From positions 1-14,779 of the forward strand of contig JAEYUL010000209.1 in the NCBI GenBank assembly GCA_023432565.1: DNA of 14,779 nt, given 5' to 3'. Position numbers and translations under genes: made by a program. The stretch comes from Actinomycetes bacterium. Lineage in GTDB: Bacteria > Actinomycetota > Actinomycetes > Actinomycetales > Cellulomonadaceae. Each line of letters begins with the position of its first letter. The stretch's first letter is position 1. Positions 14,331 through 14,779 of this stretch are shown here, one piece after another. Under the pieces are notes generated by a model, which made no database searches, was not told where the DNA came from, and was given only the letters and a program-made list of their open reading frames with translations.

Positions 14331-14779
14331 ATGACCTCTGGATACGGTGCGGAGCTCCGAGCTCGGCGCCTCCGCCTCGGCCTGACGCAGCGTGAGCTCG
14401 CTCGCCTGTCCGGCGTCGCGCAGCCGGTCATCGCGGCCACGGAGACCGGCCGACGCAGCGCGAGCGCTGTCACACGGTCCCGGCTCGACGCTGCGCTGAG
14501 TGTGCGACCGTCCGTGGTGCTGCAGCGCCACCGAGCAGCCGTCCGTGACGCGGTTGCGCGGCACCGGGGGCACGACGCGTACGTCATCGGGTCCGTGGCA
14601 CGCGGCGACGACACCCCCGAGTCCGACGTCGACCTGATGATCACCTTCGATGACGGCACCGACCTCGTGGACGTCCTCGACCTCACGGACGAGCTCGAGC
14701 AGCTCCTCGGCGCCAAGGTGGATGTGGTCTCGGGGCGTGTCCACGGCGCCGTGAGCACCCACGCTCGGCGCGATGCGGT
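14331..14779 (+). CDS. XRE-type HTH fused to MNT-type nucleotidyltransferase; 3' end outside window
   Basis: 149 codons are visible from ATG 14331 to the window edge with no stop. Residues 5-56 form a Cro/XRE helix-turn-helix (GAELRARRLRLGLTQRELAR, then SGVAQPVIAATETGRR). From about 64 comes a minimal nucleotidyltransferase fold: GSVARG (87-92), then SDVDLMI with Asp99 and Asp101, and a third acidic residue Asp131 in KVDVVSG. These are the GSxxRG and DxD plus distal Asp features of MNT/pol-beta-type enzymes, so catalysis looks possible. MNT proteins often act as antitoxins that AMPylate a partner HEPN RNase; here the fused HTH would add self-regulation of the module. A HEPN or other toxin gene is expected just downstream, outside the window. 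It could instead be an AbiEi- or resistance-like nucleotidyltransferase, but size and motifs favour MNT. Confidence 0.88.
   Translation, partial: MTSGYGAELRARRLRLGLTQRELARLSGVAQPVIAATETGRRSASAVTRSRLDAALSVRPSVVLQRHRAAVRDAVARHRGHDAYVIGSVARGDDTPESDVDLMITFDDGTDLVDVLDLTDELEQLLGAKVDVVSGRVHGAVSTHARRDA

Noticed and set aside
13961..14758. Extension of the jetA frame upstream of 13960
   Set aside because: The open frame continues, but a strong ribosome site marks GTG 13960, family similarity starts there, and the extension runs antisense to the HTH-MNT gene.
1..14779. CRISPR array, tRNA, rRNA or retron-like RNA
   Set aside because: No regularly spaced direct repeats and no tRNA- or rRNA-like sequence were noticed; gaps between genes are short. 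This was by eye only and not a covariance-model search.

Overview
The window is very GC-rich, uses GTG starts freely and carries a four-gene set typical of actinobacteria. This suggests a high-GC actinomycete, perhaps a Micrococcales member such as a Cellulomonas relative; the phylum is a fair inference and the genus a guess. Almost everything in it looks like genome defence or mobile DNA, so I read it as a piece of a defence island.

Left part (1-3256): the 3' end of a large plus-strand gene whose frame stays open to the window edge. It encodes a Cys4 zinc ribbon, a superfamily 1 (Upf1/Dna2-like) helicase core and a C-terminal Vsr/DUF559-like PD-(D/E)xK nuclease domain. A hairpin at its stop codon may end transcription. 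Next (3258-4623) is a decayed IS256-family insertion sequence with recognisable 29-bp terminal inverted repeats and a transposase broken by three single-base losses and one nonsense codon. It is followed by a plus-strand HNH endonuclease gene (4752-5649) that is itself frameshifted.

Centre and right (5522-13960, minus strand): a complete type III Wadjet system in the order jetA-jetB-jetC-jetD (TIGR02677, TIGR02678, TIGR02680 and TIGR02679 families). The junctions are 4-base GTGA, GTGA and ATGA overlaps, so it is one translationally coupled operon. By analogy with studied Wadjet systems, JetA (kleisin), JetB (KITE) and JetC (SMC-type ATPase) form a loop-extruding complex that recognises small closed circular DNA, and JetD (Toprim nuclease) cuts it. 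The jetD reading frame runs 128 bp into the 3' end of the convergent HNH gene.

Right edge (13961-14779): a 370-bp divergent intergenic region, then the first 149 codons of a plus-strand gene fusing an XRE-type helix-turn-helix to an MNT-type minimal nucleotidyltransferase, cut off by the window edge. It has a likely leaderless promoter overlapped by a 6-6-6 inverted repeat that could be its own operator. This gene is probably one component of a toxin-antitoxin (HEPN/MNT-like) module.

No tRNA, rRNA or CRISPR array was seen. The most novel material lies at the edges of the known Wadjet system: the zinc ribbon-helicase-nuclease fusion, the HTH-MNT fusion, and the broken HNH gene lying tail-to-tail against jetD.
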